This document shows, one piece after another, positions 40,619 to 48,894 of a stretch of 64,000 nucleotides of DNA. The stretch covers positions 1,116,001 through 1,180,000 of the forward strand of contig NZ_AP017558.1 of NCBI RefSeq assembly GCF_002355635.1. The letters run 5' to 3'. A program made the position numbers and the translations under genes. Positions within the stretch are counted from its first letter, which is position 1, and every line of letters starts with the position of its first letter. The DNA is from Halopenitus persicus. Its GTDB lineage: Archaea > Halobacteriota > Halobacteria > Halobacteriales > Haloferacaceae. Under the pieces are notes generated by a model, which was given only the letters and a program-made list of their open reading frames with translations, was not told the DNA's origin and did no database searches.

Positions 40619-41332
40619 GTCGGTCTCGACATCCGTACTGGTCTTCGAGTCTTCAACCGATACCGCGACGCGTACAACCATCGAAAGCCCTCGGCCGCTC
40701 GGCATCCCGCGACCCACGCTGCGCTCCTCGTTTTCACTCGGTGCTAGCGGGGTCGGGGGACGGCCGAGACGGTCTCGCCCTTTCTGAGTCCGCCAGGATA
40801 TCGGCTGGGTCACCGAGCGTCAAGTCCGGCCGAACAGGTGGTTCGACACGGCCCGCCCCGCTCGCCGCTGCCGCCCTCCGCGTCGCTCGCGACCGACCAT
40901 TCCGGGCGGGCTTCCGCTCCAGTGGGTGCGGGTCCTGCCGGGCTAAAGTGCATCTGGTCTCGACGCCAGCTTTAAGCGCGTTTTCGGTTTCGCCCCCCGC
41001 GGGCTTTCGCGTTCCAGTGCTTTGGGCCGTTCCGCGCGGCGAGCCACACCACGGCTCGCCGTGCTCACGACCGTCGCCCTGGACACGGACCCGCAGTCCG
41101 GGCCGGACACGAGAAACGGCTTAAAGCTGGCCGCTCGCTTCGGGCGGGTCGGCGCGCGGTGCTGGTTAGTGGGCCTCCTGAGGCGCGCTCTCGCTCGCGC
41201 CCATAGGGCGCTCGCGAAGGCGCGAGCGAGAGCGCGCAGACGAGTCTGTCGGTCGTTGTCGTCGGAAAACCGCGATGCTGGAACATCGCGGTGTCGGGCG
41301 CGTGAGCGCCTTCAGGAGTACTAGGAACTCCA
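40619..41332. other. Highly structured non-coding block ahead of the TFB gene
   Basis: About 710 bp have no credible gene but several strong inverted repeats. There is a 13-bp pair GCCAGCTTTAAGC (40965-40977) with its complement at 41119-41131, and within it a 9-bp hairpin CGGCGAGCC/GGCTCGCCG (41037-41061). A 19-bp perfect hairpin GCGCGCTCTCGCTCGCGCC follows (41183-41201 with 41219-41237), then CCGCGATG/CATCGCGG (41270-41291). It could encode a structured RNA, an origin, or a long regulated leader of the TFB gene. Confidence 0.7.
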
Positions 41333-42406
41333 ATGTCAAGTACGAGCTTTGTGCGGTATGAATCTTCGGTCGAACAGGAATCCAAGAACAGCGAGGCGTC
41401 CGAGGAGTCGGTCGTCGAGCACGAGCCAGCCCAGGCGTCGACGTGCGTCGAGTGCGATGGCCGGGTGATCACTGCCGATAATGAGTCGTTCTGTGTGGAC
41501 TGTGGCCTCATCGTTTCAGCGGAGCACGTCGATCACCGACCGACGCGGGGCGTGCACGGGCCGTCAGACGGGAGCGGTCCCACGGAGTGGAGCTGCGAAT
41601 CGATCAACCCACTGCGGATCGACAAGGGTCTTCATACGACGTTCTTCCTCGGCAGTGACGGGTACGGAAACTCACTGTCGAGCGAACAGATGGACAAATT
41701 CGAGCGGTTGCGCCAGCGGCACAAGCGCTTCCAGGTCGAGGACAAGCGCGCGATTCGGCTCAACGAGGGCTTCCGCGACATCGAGTCGATCACCGGGAAT
41801 CTAGCACTTCCGGGGTTCGTGGCCGAGGACGCGGGGTTGTTCTTGAAGCAAGCGGCCGACGCGCGCCTGCCCGGTGGGCGGATGTCCTGGGAGGCGCTCG
41901 CTGGCGGGGCGGTGCTGCTCGCAGCGAACCAAGCCGGCTTCCCCCGGTCGTGTGACGAAGTCGTGCAGTACACGAAGTCCCCGTACGAGCGAGTGAGCGC
42001 GGCAGCGCGGAAGCTGCGGTGTGAGCTCGGCCTGGACGTGCCCCCGGCGCGAGAGGGAGTCGTCGACGATGTGCTCGTTGCGCTTGACGACGTCCTCGAC
42101 GTGCAGACATGTCTGGAGTTGCGGGAACTCGGTGACCACCTCCTGAAGATCGCCGACGATGAGCCGGTTGGGCCGGGGACGTCGCGCCTGACGATGGGTG
42201 CGGCGGCCGTCTACGCGGCGGATCGGCTCACTGACGGGAAGGTCGTGACCCAGGCGCAGGTGGCTGAGGCGGCGAGCACCGTCGTCGATACCTCGAAAAG
42301 TCGAGTCAGCCGGTACTCGCAGGCGCTGCACGACGCCTACGTGGGCAGGCACGGAAGCGATGATCCGGGCGCAGTCCTCGAACGCGGCCGCATCCGACTG
42401 CGGTAA
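41333..42406 (+). CDS. tfb: TFB-type archaeal transcription initiation factor (TFIIB homologue)
   Basis: This 357-residue protein recruits RNA polymerase to TBP-bound promoters. A zinc ribbon lies at residues about 37-62 (CVECDGRV...FCVDC). The B-reader-like linker follows, and two cyclin folds cover residues about 120-215 and 225-320 (ALAGGAVLLAANQAGFPRS, CDEVVQYTKSPYERVSAAAR, then MGAAAVYAADRLTDGKVVTQ). Haloarchaea carry several TFBs, and extra copies on mobile elements can redirect transcription. The N-terminal 30 residues are a Glu/Ser-rich extension. It could serve the promoters of this island. Confidence 0.88.
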   Translation: MSSTSFVRYESSVEQESKNSEASEESVVEHEPAQASTCVECDGRVITADNESFCVDCGLIVSAEHVDHRPTRGVHGPSDGSGPTEWSCESINPLRIDKGLHTTFFLGSDGYGNSLSSEQMDKFERLRQRHKRFQVEDKRAIRLNEGFRDIESITGNLALPGFVAEDAGLFLKQAADARLPGGRMSWEALAGGAVLLAANQAGFPRSCDEVVQYTKSPYERVSAAARKLRCELGLDVPPAREGVVDDVLVALDDVLDVQTCLELRELGDHLLKIADDEPVGPGTSRLTMGAAAVYAADRLTDGKVVTQAQVAEAASTVVDTSKSRVSRYSQALHDAYVGRHGSDDPGAVLERGRIRLR

Positions 42407-42620
42407 CGGGCTCTCGAAAACCCTCTTTTTCTCGTGACCACCTCCCGGTAACGCCCCACCTCCCCACCCTCCGCTCCCGGCTTCCCTCCGGTCAGCCGGC
42501 AGCCACAACCTCATTGACAACACCTGAATGACCGCCATATTTCAGCTGGGGTCGAACTAAACGAGGCCCAGATCTGGGCAGGTTTCTGTTCCCCTCAGTT
42601 GCGTGGAGGCAGCGTAGCCA

Positions 42621-43277
42621 ATGGCAACAGACCCTTCGTTCAGACTCAAGCTCAACACTGCAACCGCCCTTCGTGACTGGCTCCTCGATATGAGTCAGTG
42701 TGAGCCCACTGAAAGAGCAGTTGCTGAATCACTCGCGGAACTCGCGGCTGGCATCGACGGTCAGCTTCATGGTCAGTCCGAATACCTCGAGATCGCAGTG
42801 ACGCCGACGAACTTCCCACCGACGAACTCGTCTGCGTCACCCAATGCACAGAGCGACGTTGGTGAGGGCGACGATCTCGCCAGCCAAGACACGGACGCCG
42901 GCGTGGGTCCAGTTGAACGTGATCCAGTCGATGACGGTCACAGGGGCCCGTCACAGGTGTATGACGCACTTCCCAACGATGCATGGCACCCACCGACTGG
43001 AGGGGATAGGACTCGCTCGGAGGGTTCGTCGACATCGATGACCGATTACCAACAAACGCCGACTGCTGCATCGAGTCGGAATCGCTCCGATCACGATGAG
43101 GACTCCGCCGCGTTCCAGTTCGTCACATCGTACGAATGCAGCGTGTGCGGGGCCATTCAGGAGATGGAAACCTCGCTACAGGTCTGTGCGTTTGTCGATG
43201 ACTGCGCATCCTGTGGCACCGTCGACGTCCGGTTTACCGCGGTCGGAATCCCCGAGCCAATTCACGACTCCACATAA
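42621..43277 (+). CDS. Protein with C-terminal zinc-finger-like domain
   Basis: This 218-residue protein has an N-terminal helical segment (residues 1-50, LKLNTATALRDWLLDMSQC), a long disordered acidic middle (60-160), and a C-terminal domain with CSVCG near 175 and CASCG near 197, a probable zinc knuckle. Haloarchaeal elements often encode such small zinc proteins; the function is unknown. The ATG at 42621 is preceded by GGAGGC, a possible ribosome binding site. Confidence 0.6.
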   Translation: MATDPSFRLKLNTATALRDWLLDMSQCEPTERAVAESLAELAAGIDGQLHGQSEYLEIAVTPTNFPPTNSSASPNAQSDVGEGDDLASQDTDAGVGPVERDPVDDGHRGPSQVYDALPNDAWHPPTGGDRTRSEGSSTSMTDYQQTPTAASSRNRSDHDEDSAAFQFVTSYECSVCGAIQEMETSLQVCAFVDDCASCGTVDVRFTAVGIPEPIHDST

Positions 43278-43306
43278 TTCCGCCTCTACCTCATCGTTGG
43301 TCGTTT

Positions 43307-43687
43307 TCAGGTATTGCCCAGCCCGACCATTTCATCAATGAAGTCGCAATACTCCTCGACAACCCATTCGCCCCGACCCGTAAGCGTGTACTCTTTCCGC
43401 CGATTGTCGCTTTCCTTCGTCTGCTTGTTGACCAACATAGAGTCAACCATTCGATCGAGACTCGGATACAGCCGCCCATGATTGATGTCTTCCGGGTAAA
43501 GCTCCTCGAGTGCGTCTTGGAGGTCCACCCCCTCTGCCGGCCCGAGTCGGTAGATCAGCCAGAGGAGGTGGACCTGAAACGCGGTGAGATCTGTCGGGAG
43601 ATTATACGACGAAAAATCAATCGAGCGAGTGTCCGTCGAATCATCGTCAGAGGACTCCGTCCCATTCGACGAGTCTGACGCGGTCAT
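43307..43687 (-). CDS. PadR-like winged-helix transcriptional regulator
   Basis: This 126-residue protein has a Ser/Asp-rich N-terminal tail (residues 1-25) and a PadR-type winged helix: TAFQVHLLWLIYRLGPAEGV, LQDALEELYPEDINHGRLYP, SLDRMVDSMLV and a wing with DNRRKEYTLTGRGEWVV. PadR regulators repress nearby genes until an inducer binds. A single-gene unit convergent with the zinc-finger gene; the target is unknown. Confidence 0.82.
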   Translation of the reverse strand: MTASDSSNGTESSDDDSTDTRSIDFSSYNLPTDLTAFQVHLLWLIYRLGPAEGVDLQDALEELYPEDINHGRLYPSLDRMVDSMLVNKQTKESDNRRKEYTLTGRGEWVVEEYCDFIDEMVGLGNT

Positions 43688-43876
43688 ACCTCGATATTCA
43701 CTACCGATACCTAAAATGCCACCCGAACGCCGATAGCCGATTCGCCCTCATCATCGTTACTTCGATCACGCCACCTCGTAAGCACCCTCAACGAACGCCA
43801 CTGGAAAGCTGGTGTGTGATGATAACACGAGAAACTTCCGAGTGAGCGCCTTCAGGGACGAAAATACACGATCCTG

Positions 43877-44119
43877 TTAGTCGCTATAGGCGTCGAGGAG
43901 GTCCCACTCCTCGCGCATCAGTTCGCGGACGCCGTGTTCGAGAATCCCTTCCCCGAGCGAGGTGACCCGATAGTACGAGTAGAGGCCTTCGGTGTCGGGT
44001 TGCTTCCGTTTTCGATTCTCGACGAGCCCAACGTCGATGAGTGCGTCGAGATGTCGTGTCGTTCTGGCGCGCGATATGTCGGCGGCTGATATGGAGACGC
44101 GACGCAGTTCGTGACTCAC
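43877..44119 (-). CDS. Small winged-helix regulator
   Basis: This predicted 80-residue protein starts at GTG (44119). The sequence ISAADISRARTTRHLDALID is the recognition helix region, LVENRKRKQPDTEGLYSYYR the wing, and LGEGILEHGVRELM the final helix. It could be an N-terminally short copy of a longer regulator. It is divergent from the DUF1697 gene with 59 bp between them, so it may control that gene. Confidence 0.68.
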   Translation of the reverse strand: MSHELRRVSISAADISRARTTRHLDALIDVGLVENRKRKQPDTEGLYSYYRVTSLGEGILEHGVRELMREEWDLLDAYSD

Positions 44120-44178
44120 GTATCCCGGGCAAGCGTGGGGTTCTATGGCCTCTCTATGTGTAGAATAGTCATTGACCC

Positions 44179-44706
44179 ATGACGACGTACATCGCGTTCC
44201 TCCGCGGGATCAACGTTGGCGCCCACAACCGGATGAAGATGACCGAGTTGCGAGCGCTCTTCGAGTCGCTCGGCTACGACGACGTCGAGACGTACATCCA
44301 GAGCGGCAACGTCGTGTTCGAGGCCTCGGAATCCGACGAAAAAGCGCTCCGCGAGGACATCCAGGACGCGATTGAGGATGTGTTCGGTTACGACATCTCC
44401 GTGATGATCAGGACAGGGACGGAGCTCCAGGACGTCGTGACCGGGCAGCCCTTCGACGTTTCTGCGGAGGATGGCATCAAACACTACGTCACCTTCCTCC
44501 ACGTGGAGCCGACAGACGAGCAGGTCGAAGCCCTCCTGGACGCACAGAACGAGGCGGAGTCCTTCGTGGTAAGCGGACGCGAGGTCTACAGCGAACTCGA
44601 CAAGGACGCACTTGGAGACGGTCGGTTTACGGACGCCGGGAAGGTACTCGGGATGGAGGCCACGCGACGGAACTGGGATGTAGTTACGGCCGTCCGGAAA
44701 ATGTGA
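44179..44706 (+). CDS. DUF1697 family protein
   Basis: This 175-residue protein has the family start TTYIAFLRGINVGAHNRMKM, then LRALFESLGYDDVETYIQSG and NVVFEASESDEKAL. The C-terminal part has FVVSGREVYSELDKDALG. DUF1697 proteins are widespread in bacteria and archaea; the structure is known but the function is not. The length is normal. It is likely a cargo gene of the island. Confidence 0.85.
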   Translation: MTTYIAFLRGINVGAHNRMKMTELRALFESLGYDDVETYIQSGNVVFEASESDEKALREDIQDAIEDVFGYDISVMIRTGTELQDVVTGQPFDVSAEDGIKHYVTFLHVEPTDEQVEALLDAQNEAESFVVSGREVYSELDKDALGDGRFTDAGKVLGMEATRRNWDVVTAVRKM

Positions 44707-44832
44707 GTGAACGCATGGGGCGCGGCGTCCTTGAGCACAGTGACGAGGAGCTGATGCGGCGGGAACACGAGTTCAACGACGGCTATTCGTAATCGGAGTC
44801 GCTTGCGACGCCGCAGTCAGAAGGACATATCC

Positions 44833-45729
44833 TCAGTCGCTTCGCCCCGCGTCAGATTGCTTATCCGCTAACCGGTCGTCCAAGAACCCTCGCAGCTTCG
44901 ACTCGAACGACGGCGGCGTCGCTCCGTACGACGACGCTGCAAACTCGACTACTTCCTCAACATCGGCTTCCTCTAGTACCGTCCCCAATCCGTAGAGTGC
45001 AGAGCGGGCGACCTCACTGTAGAACTCGTCCTCGTCGTAGCAGAACTGGCAGTCCTTCCGCCAGTAGTCGGGGACGAACTGCACGCCCAGTGCTTGATGC
45101 CTGGGGCAGATCCCTTTCCGGACCTTCCCGATGTTTCGGAAGTCAATCTTCCACGCTCCGTCAGGCGCGATCTCGACAACGAAGTACGCGCCGAGAAGCG
45201 CATCGGCACCATGGTCTGCCGTTCGGTAGAGAAACGCCGTGTTGAGTGCCTTGTTCTTGTATCGGCCCGTGTGTATATGGCCCGAGAAGTACGCTTTGCC
45301 CGCGAAGTGGTCCAGTAGCTCGGGATACCAGTAGTGGGTGACGAGGATTGTGTCGTCTTCGACGAGCTCGACATCCTGGGTGAACGTTTCTCCAGCAACG
45401 GTGATCACGTCATCTTCGGGGATGAACGTCCCTGGCAGGTCGTAGTCTTGGAACGGCCGTTCCGGGCCGATTGCCCCATCACGGTTCCCCCAGATGTAGA
45501 GGAGTTCTCCCCGCTCGTTGAGGGCCTCGAACTGCGGCGTGATCGCCTCGAGCTGCTCACGGCCTTCGTCGACGCCGTCGAACCACGCGTTCGTGATATC
45601 GCCGACGTGAATGACGAAGTCGAATTCCTCGCCATCCGTCCCATCTACGACCCGTTCCATGGAGGTTACGTCGCCGTGATTGTCTCCCATGCAGAGGAAG
45701 CGCAGTGTCTCGTCATCGTCAGCTGTCAT
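44833..45729 (-). CDS. Calcineurin-like metallophosphoesterase with Cys-rich C-terminal part
   Basis: This 298-residue protein starts at the ATG at 45729 (MTADDDETLRFLCMG). Metal-binding motifs in order are CMGDNHGD near residue 14, HVGDIT near 43, WGNRDGA near 81, THYWYPE near 134 and FSGHIHTGRY near 152. After residue 195, CPRHQALGVQ and CQFCYDEDEFY give three Cys and a His that could bind zinc. The family hydrolyses phosphomonoesters or diesters. The closest gene is a serine recombinase, and no pathway is indicated. Confidence 0.8.
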   Translation of the reverse strand: MTADDDETLRFLCMGDNHGDVTSMERVVDGTDGEEFDFVIHVGDITNAWFDGVDEGREQLEAITPQFEALNERGELLYIWGNRDGAIGPERPFQDYDLPGTFIPEDDVITVAGETFTQDVELVEDDTILVTHYWYPELLDHFAGKAYFSGHIHTGRYKNKALNTAFLYRTADHGADALLGAYFVVEIAPDGAWKIDFRNIGKVRKGICPRHQALGVQFVPDYWRKDCQFCYDEDEFYSEVARSALYGLGTVLEEADVEEVVEFAASSYGATPPSFESKLRGFLDDRLADKQSDAGRSD

Positions 45730-45822
45730 GGGGAATCGCTCTCGTATGGAGTGAGGGAGTTCATACGAGCCCTGCCTCCTCAAAGGCTTTCTCTGGATTG
45801 AGGTCCAAGGAGATACTCCCTG

Positions 45823-46491
45823 TCATGGGTTCTCGCTTCTCTGGAGGTACCGCTCACGGTGCTCCAGTATCCCGGACATCGTCGAAGGTGCGATACCTAG
45901 CTGCTCTTGAACATCCCGGTACGTTGCTCCGTCATCGACCATCTGGATGGCCTCGACGACATCTGCGAAACGCCCCTCACGGTCCGGAACCCACTGCTCA
46001 CCCGCCTCGTCGAATCGAAACCCAATGGGAGGCCGTCCATGGTCGTAGCCATTGTCGATGCGTTCTTGGACGGCCTCACGGGCCCGCTGGATCTCCTTCT
46101 TCTTCGCTTCGTGTTCACTGGCGGCTTGGAGGACCTCCACGGCCGCCTGCACCGGGTCGGACAAGTCCAGCTTCCCCTCCTGGAAGGTGTGTGCTTCGAC
46201 GTCGTGTTCGCGAAGGTCAAGGACGAGACGCATCGTCTCGTCGAAGTCGCGGGCGAGGCGGCGTTTGTCGTTGACGATGACCGCCGCAATCTCTCCGGAC
46301 TTCACGCGCTCCCGAACCGTCTGGTACTCCTCGCGACTCTCGTCGAAGCCGGAGGATTGTTCGCCGTCGTCGTAGATGGTTTCCAGCGTCAGGCCGTTCT
46401 CGTCGACATACTCGCGGATGTGGCGTTTCTGGCGGTCGAGGGACGTATCCGATTCTTGGGAGAGCCTGGTGTACCCGATAACGCTACTCAT
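45823..46491 (-). CDS. Serine recombinase/resolvase
   Basis: This 222-residue protein of the resolvase/invertase family has its catalytic Ser in YTRLSQESDTSLDRQ (near residue 11). It has the KRRLARD segment near 76 (arginine ligands) and a C-terminal HTH (GATYRDVQEQLGIAPSTMSG). It cuts and rejoins DNA at specific sites. The ATG overlaps the end of an AbrB-type gene, a pairing that recurs in haloarchaea. It could be the recombinase of the island or only a local invertase. Confidence 0.88.
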   Translation of the reverse strand: MSSVIGYTRLSQESDTSLDRQKRHIREYVDENGLTLETIYDDGEQSSGFDESREEYQTVRERVKSGEIAAVIVNDKRRLARDFDETMRLVLDLREHDVEAHTFQEGKLDLSDPVQAAVEVLQAASEHEAKKKEIQRAREAVQERIDNGYDHGRPPIGFRFDEAGEQWVPDREGRFADVVEAIQMVDDGATYRDVQEQLGIAPSTMSGILEHRERYLQRSENP

Positions 46492-46636
46492 CGACCACAG
46501 ACACCTCTAGGGTGCTTCCCGACTTCACTTTCCAGTCAAGACGCTTTCCGTCGAGATCCATCGCTTCGGCGATGCCCTTCGGCACCGTGACCTTGTACTG
46601 CCCATTCGACCCCTGACTGACTCGTGTTTTTGGCAT
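46484..46636 (-). CDS. AbrB/SpoVT-type small DNA-binding protein
   Basis: This 50-residue protein starts MPKTRVSQGSNGQYKVTVPK, the swapped-hairpin AbrB fold, and ends in VKSGSTLEVSVVDE. It overlaps the recombinase start by 8 bp (46484-46491), so both are translated from one message. AbrB-fold proteins act as antitoxins or as repressors of their own operon. Confidence 0.85.
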   Translation of the reverse strand: MPKTRVSQGSNGQYKVTVPKGIAEAMDLDGKRLDWKVKSGSTLEVSVVDE

Positions 46637-46861
46637 TCTCTGTATAGGCCTAAGAACAGGACTAAACTTAGTTCTATCTCAGATGTTCGGGAAACCCCGG
46701 TTTCTCGAACGGCTCCGGCCTCTACAATAATCCTGCAACATATGCCTGATTGCTTTCAAAAATTGCGGTGTATAACCTCATCCGGTTCGATATAGTTAGC
46801 AGTCACTAGGTGACGACTTGTAGAAGGGCTCCGCACCGACACCGGTACACTGTTCCTGACA

Positions 46862-47419
46862 GGAGGTGGGTAGAGTTTGATCCAAAGCGGTAATGCATCA
46901 GAGATCTGCCTCTCAGGGATGACGTACAATTGTCGCTTCGGATAATCGAATAAGGCCAAGCCCGCTGTCGGTCTCGAAACGGTCGACGCCGACGAGACGC
47001 CCATAACGTATTCTGATACGGAAGTATGTAAGATGCTGGATGAACTTGCTGCGAGCGTCGACCAACCGTCGACAATCCGTGATGTTGAGAACGCCGATGA
47101 CCACCCAATCATACGACATTCGAGAGACGGTTTGGATCATGGAACGAAGCGAAAAACGCTGCAGGCCTTCCCGTCATCGAACGGGCCTAGAGCACCCCCA
47201 GCGTAACCTACTCCGATGAGGACCTCCTCCACGCACTTCGCCCTTCACAAAGGAGAATGACAAACCGCTCACCAAAGAGATCTCGATGCAGCCCACGGCT
47301 ATTCGAGTGCGTCTACCTACACGCGCCGGTTCGGCTTCTGGACAAGAACCAAACAACGGGCCGGCATCGGAGATGAGGTATTCATCTATGACGATCGATT
47401 CGAAGTCACCTATTAGCCT
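46862..47419 (+). pseudogene. Decayed gene with homing-endonuclease-associated repeats (HARE)
   Basis: Fragments in different frames line up as repeated HARE units: VGLETVDADETPITYSDTEV, SVDQPSTIRDVENADDHPII, then in another frame RRFGSWNEAKNAAGLPVIER ending in a stop. Further on come VTYSDEDLLHALR and AAHGYSSASTYTRRFG with WTRTKQRAG. The units carry the FGSWNxAKxxAGL pattern of proteins that accompany HNH homing endonucleases in haloarchaea. Several frameshifts and stops show that it no longer works. Limits are approximate. Confidence 0.65.
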
Positions 47420-47424
47420 GTTCG

Positions 47425-48894
47425 CTATGCTGGTGGAAAAAGTTCGGGCTGATAGTATCCTTCCAGAATCCGCTCGATGTCTCCGTCCATATCGAGACAC
47501 CGCTCAAGTTGCGCAAGAACAACCTCGCGGGTAACGATCAGTAACTCCGGACGCTTCTTGTATTCAGAATCGTATTCCTCCTCATTCCGCCCGACCTCGC
47601 GTGTGATATCGCTCAGCGGGCTACTATTGAACATCGGTTTGTGAAAGAGCGGGTAGATGGCTTTCCGGAAGTCACTTTGCATCAAACGGAGGTCATTGGA
47701 GACGACAAATGAAAGGTATGCTGCCAGAATCGTGCCCAACGCGTCTGCCGTAAGTATCAGCAAATACCCATCGTACTCGTCGTAGGCCTCATACATGTCG
47801 TCGTGGAAATCGATCTCCTTCTGCCCATCGAATCCTAAGACCACGAACGTGTGAGCAATCCAGTCAGCCGGGACGGACTCCCGCCGAGCTCGGCGGAGAT
47901 ACACATCGTGTTTCCCCGTGGTTTTTTCGCTGCCAAAGTTGCCTGTGGCCCCCGATTTTGTGTCCACGACACCAAGGATGGTATCGTACTCTTTGGGCGG
48001 GACGATCCCGCTAATGCGAAAGAGTGTGTCGGGCAGAATCTCACCGACGTCATCCTCTCCACCTGCATCAGGGTATGTCGGGAAGAGATGCGAGAAGGCA
48101 GCCTCGGCGACTTTCTCCAGTCGAGTACCTTTGCCTGATGCAATCTCATTGTTCAACCGCAGCAGTTTCATCTCGTTTAATTCTGTGAGGATGTACCGCG
48201 GATTCGAACGAAGCCGGGTAATGAGCGGGGTCGTCTCCTCAGAATGGCGGTTGGCCGTGAGGTCGGACTCCAGTTTTTCGATGGATTGGATAGCTGCGAG
48301 ATGATGCGTGATGAGATCGTCCTCGGTGAGCATGGTGAACGGAATCGTATAGATGAGATGCCCACCAGCGAACAGCGATTGGATCTCCAAGAGATCCCCA
48401 ACGGTGTCCTCTGGGGTAATGAGTAAGGTGGGAGTATCTGTGATGAGCGTCTCCATACAGATCGTGTTCACTGTCCCGCGGTAATCGCTCGGAGAGACGA
48501 TGAGATAGATATTGATGCCGTCTTCGGTGGTCGCGGTAACATACCGGGGCATCTGTCGCTCGTCAACCTCGCAATCCCCCAATCCTACGTGGTCAGCAAT
48601 CGCTGTCACGACCGCCTGATATTCGATTTCGTGGTACGTGTGATCAGAAACAGGGACTGCATGGGAGTGACCCACATCGCATTCTCCTTCCAAGCGGTCT
48701 CCTTGCCGAGTCCAGTCACAGAATTCCAAACAGCCTGATTCAGGACACCGACTAGGTTCGCGAATGTCTGAAGAGATGTACCTCGTATGTTGTACTGAAG
48801 AAGGAACATCATCACCATTGAACGAGGAACTTCCACCCGCGAGGGTGATGAGATCGTCCAGACCAGCAATTGTCTCAGAATCCATAGGAATCAC
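47425..48894 (-). CDS. Possible PD-(D/E)XK-type nuclease of an unrecognised defence set
   Basis: This protein of about 489 residues starts at GTG (48894), overlapping the upstream stop by 4 bp; an ATG nine bases on (48885) is an alternative. The N-terminal part has a zinc-like cluster (CPESGCLEFCDW near residue 50, C and H of GECDVGHSH near 71). The middle has LEKVAEAAFSHLFP and ILGVVDTKSGATGN (near 300-320), a spacing like the catalytic D-X-K strand of restriction endonucleases. The C-terminal part is helical. It is transcribed with the two genes upstream. Confidence 0.55.
   Translation of the reverse strand: MIPMDSETIAGLDDLITLAGGSSSFNGDDVPSSVQHTRYISSDIREPSRCPESGCLEFCDWTRQGDRLEGECDVGHSHAVPVSDHTYHEIEYQAVVTAIADHVGLGDCEVDERQMPRYVTATTEDGINIYLIVSPSDYRGTVNTICMETLITDTPTLLITPEDTVGDLLEIQSLFAGGHLIYTIPFTMLTEDDLITHHLAAIQSIEKLESDLTANRHSEETTPLITRLRSNPRYILTELNEMKLLRLNNEIASGKGTRLEKVAEAAFSHLFPTYPDAGGEDDVGEILPDTLFRISGIVPPKEYDTILGVVDTKSGATGNFGSEKTTGKHDVYLRRARRESVPADWIAHTFVVLGFDGQKEIDFHDDMYEAYDEYDGYLLILTADALGTILAAYLSFVVSNDLRLMQSDFRKAIYPLFHKPMFNSSPLSDITREVGRNEEEYDSEYKKRPELLIVTREVVLAQLERCLDMDGDIERILEGYYQPELFPPA

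Noticed and set aside
46756-47112. A 118-codon minus-strand frame
   Set aside because: It lies opposite the HARE-repeat pseudogene, whose plus-strand fragments match a known pattern.
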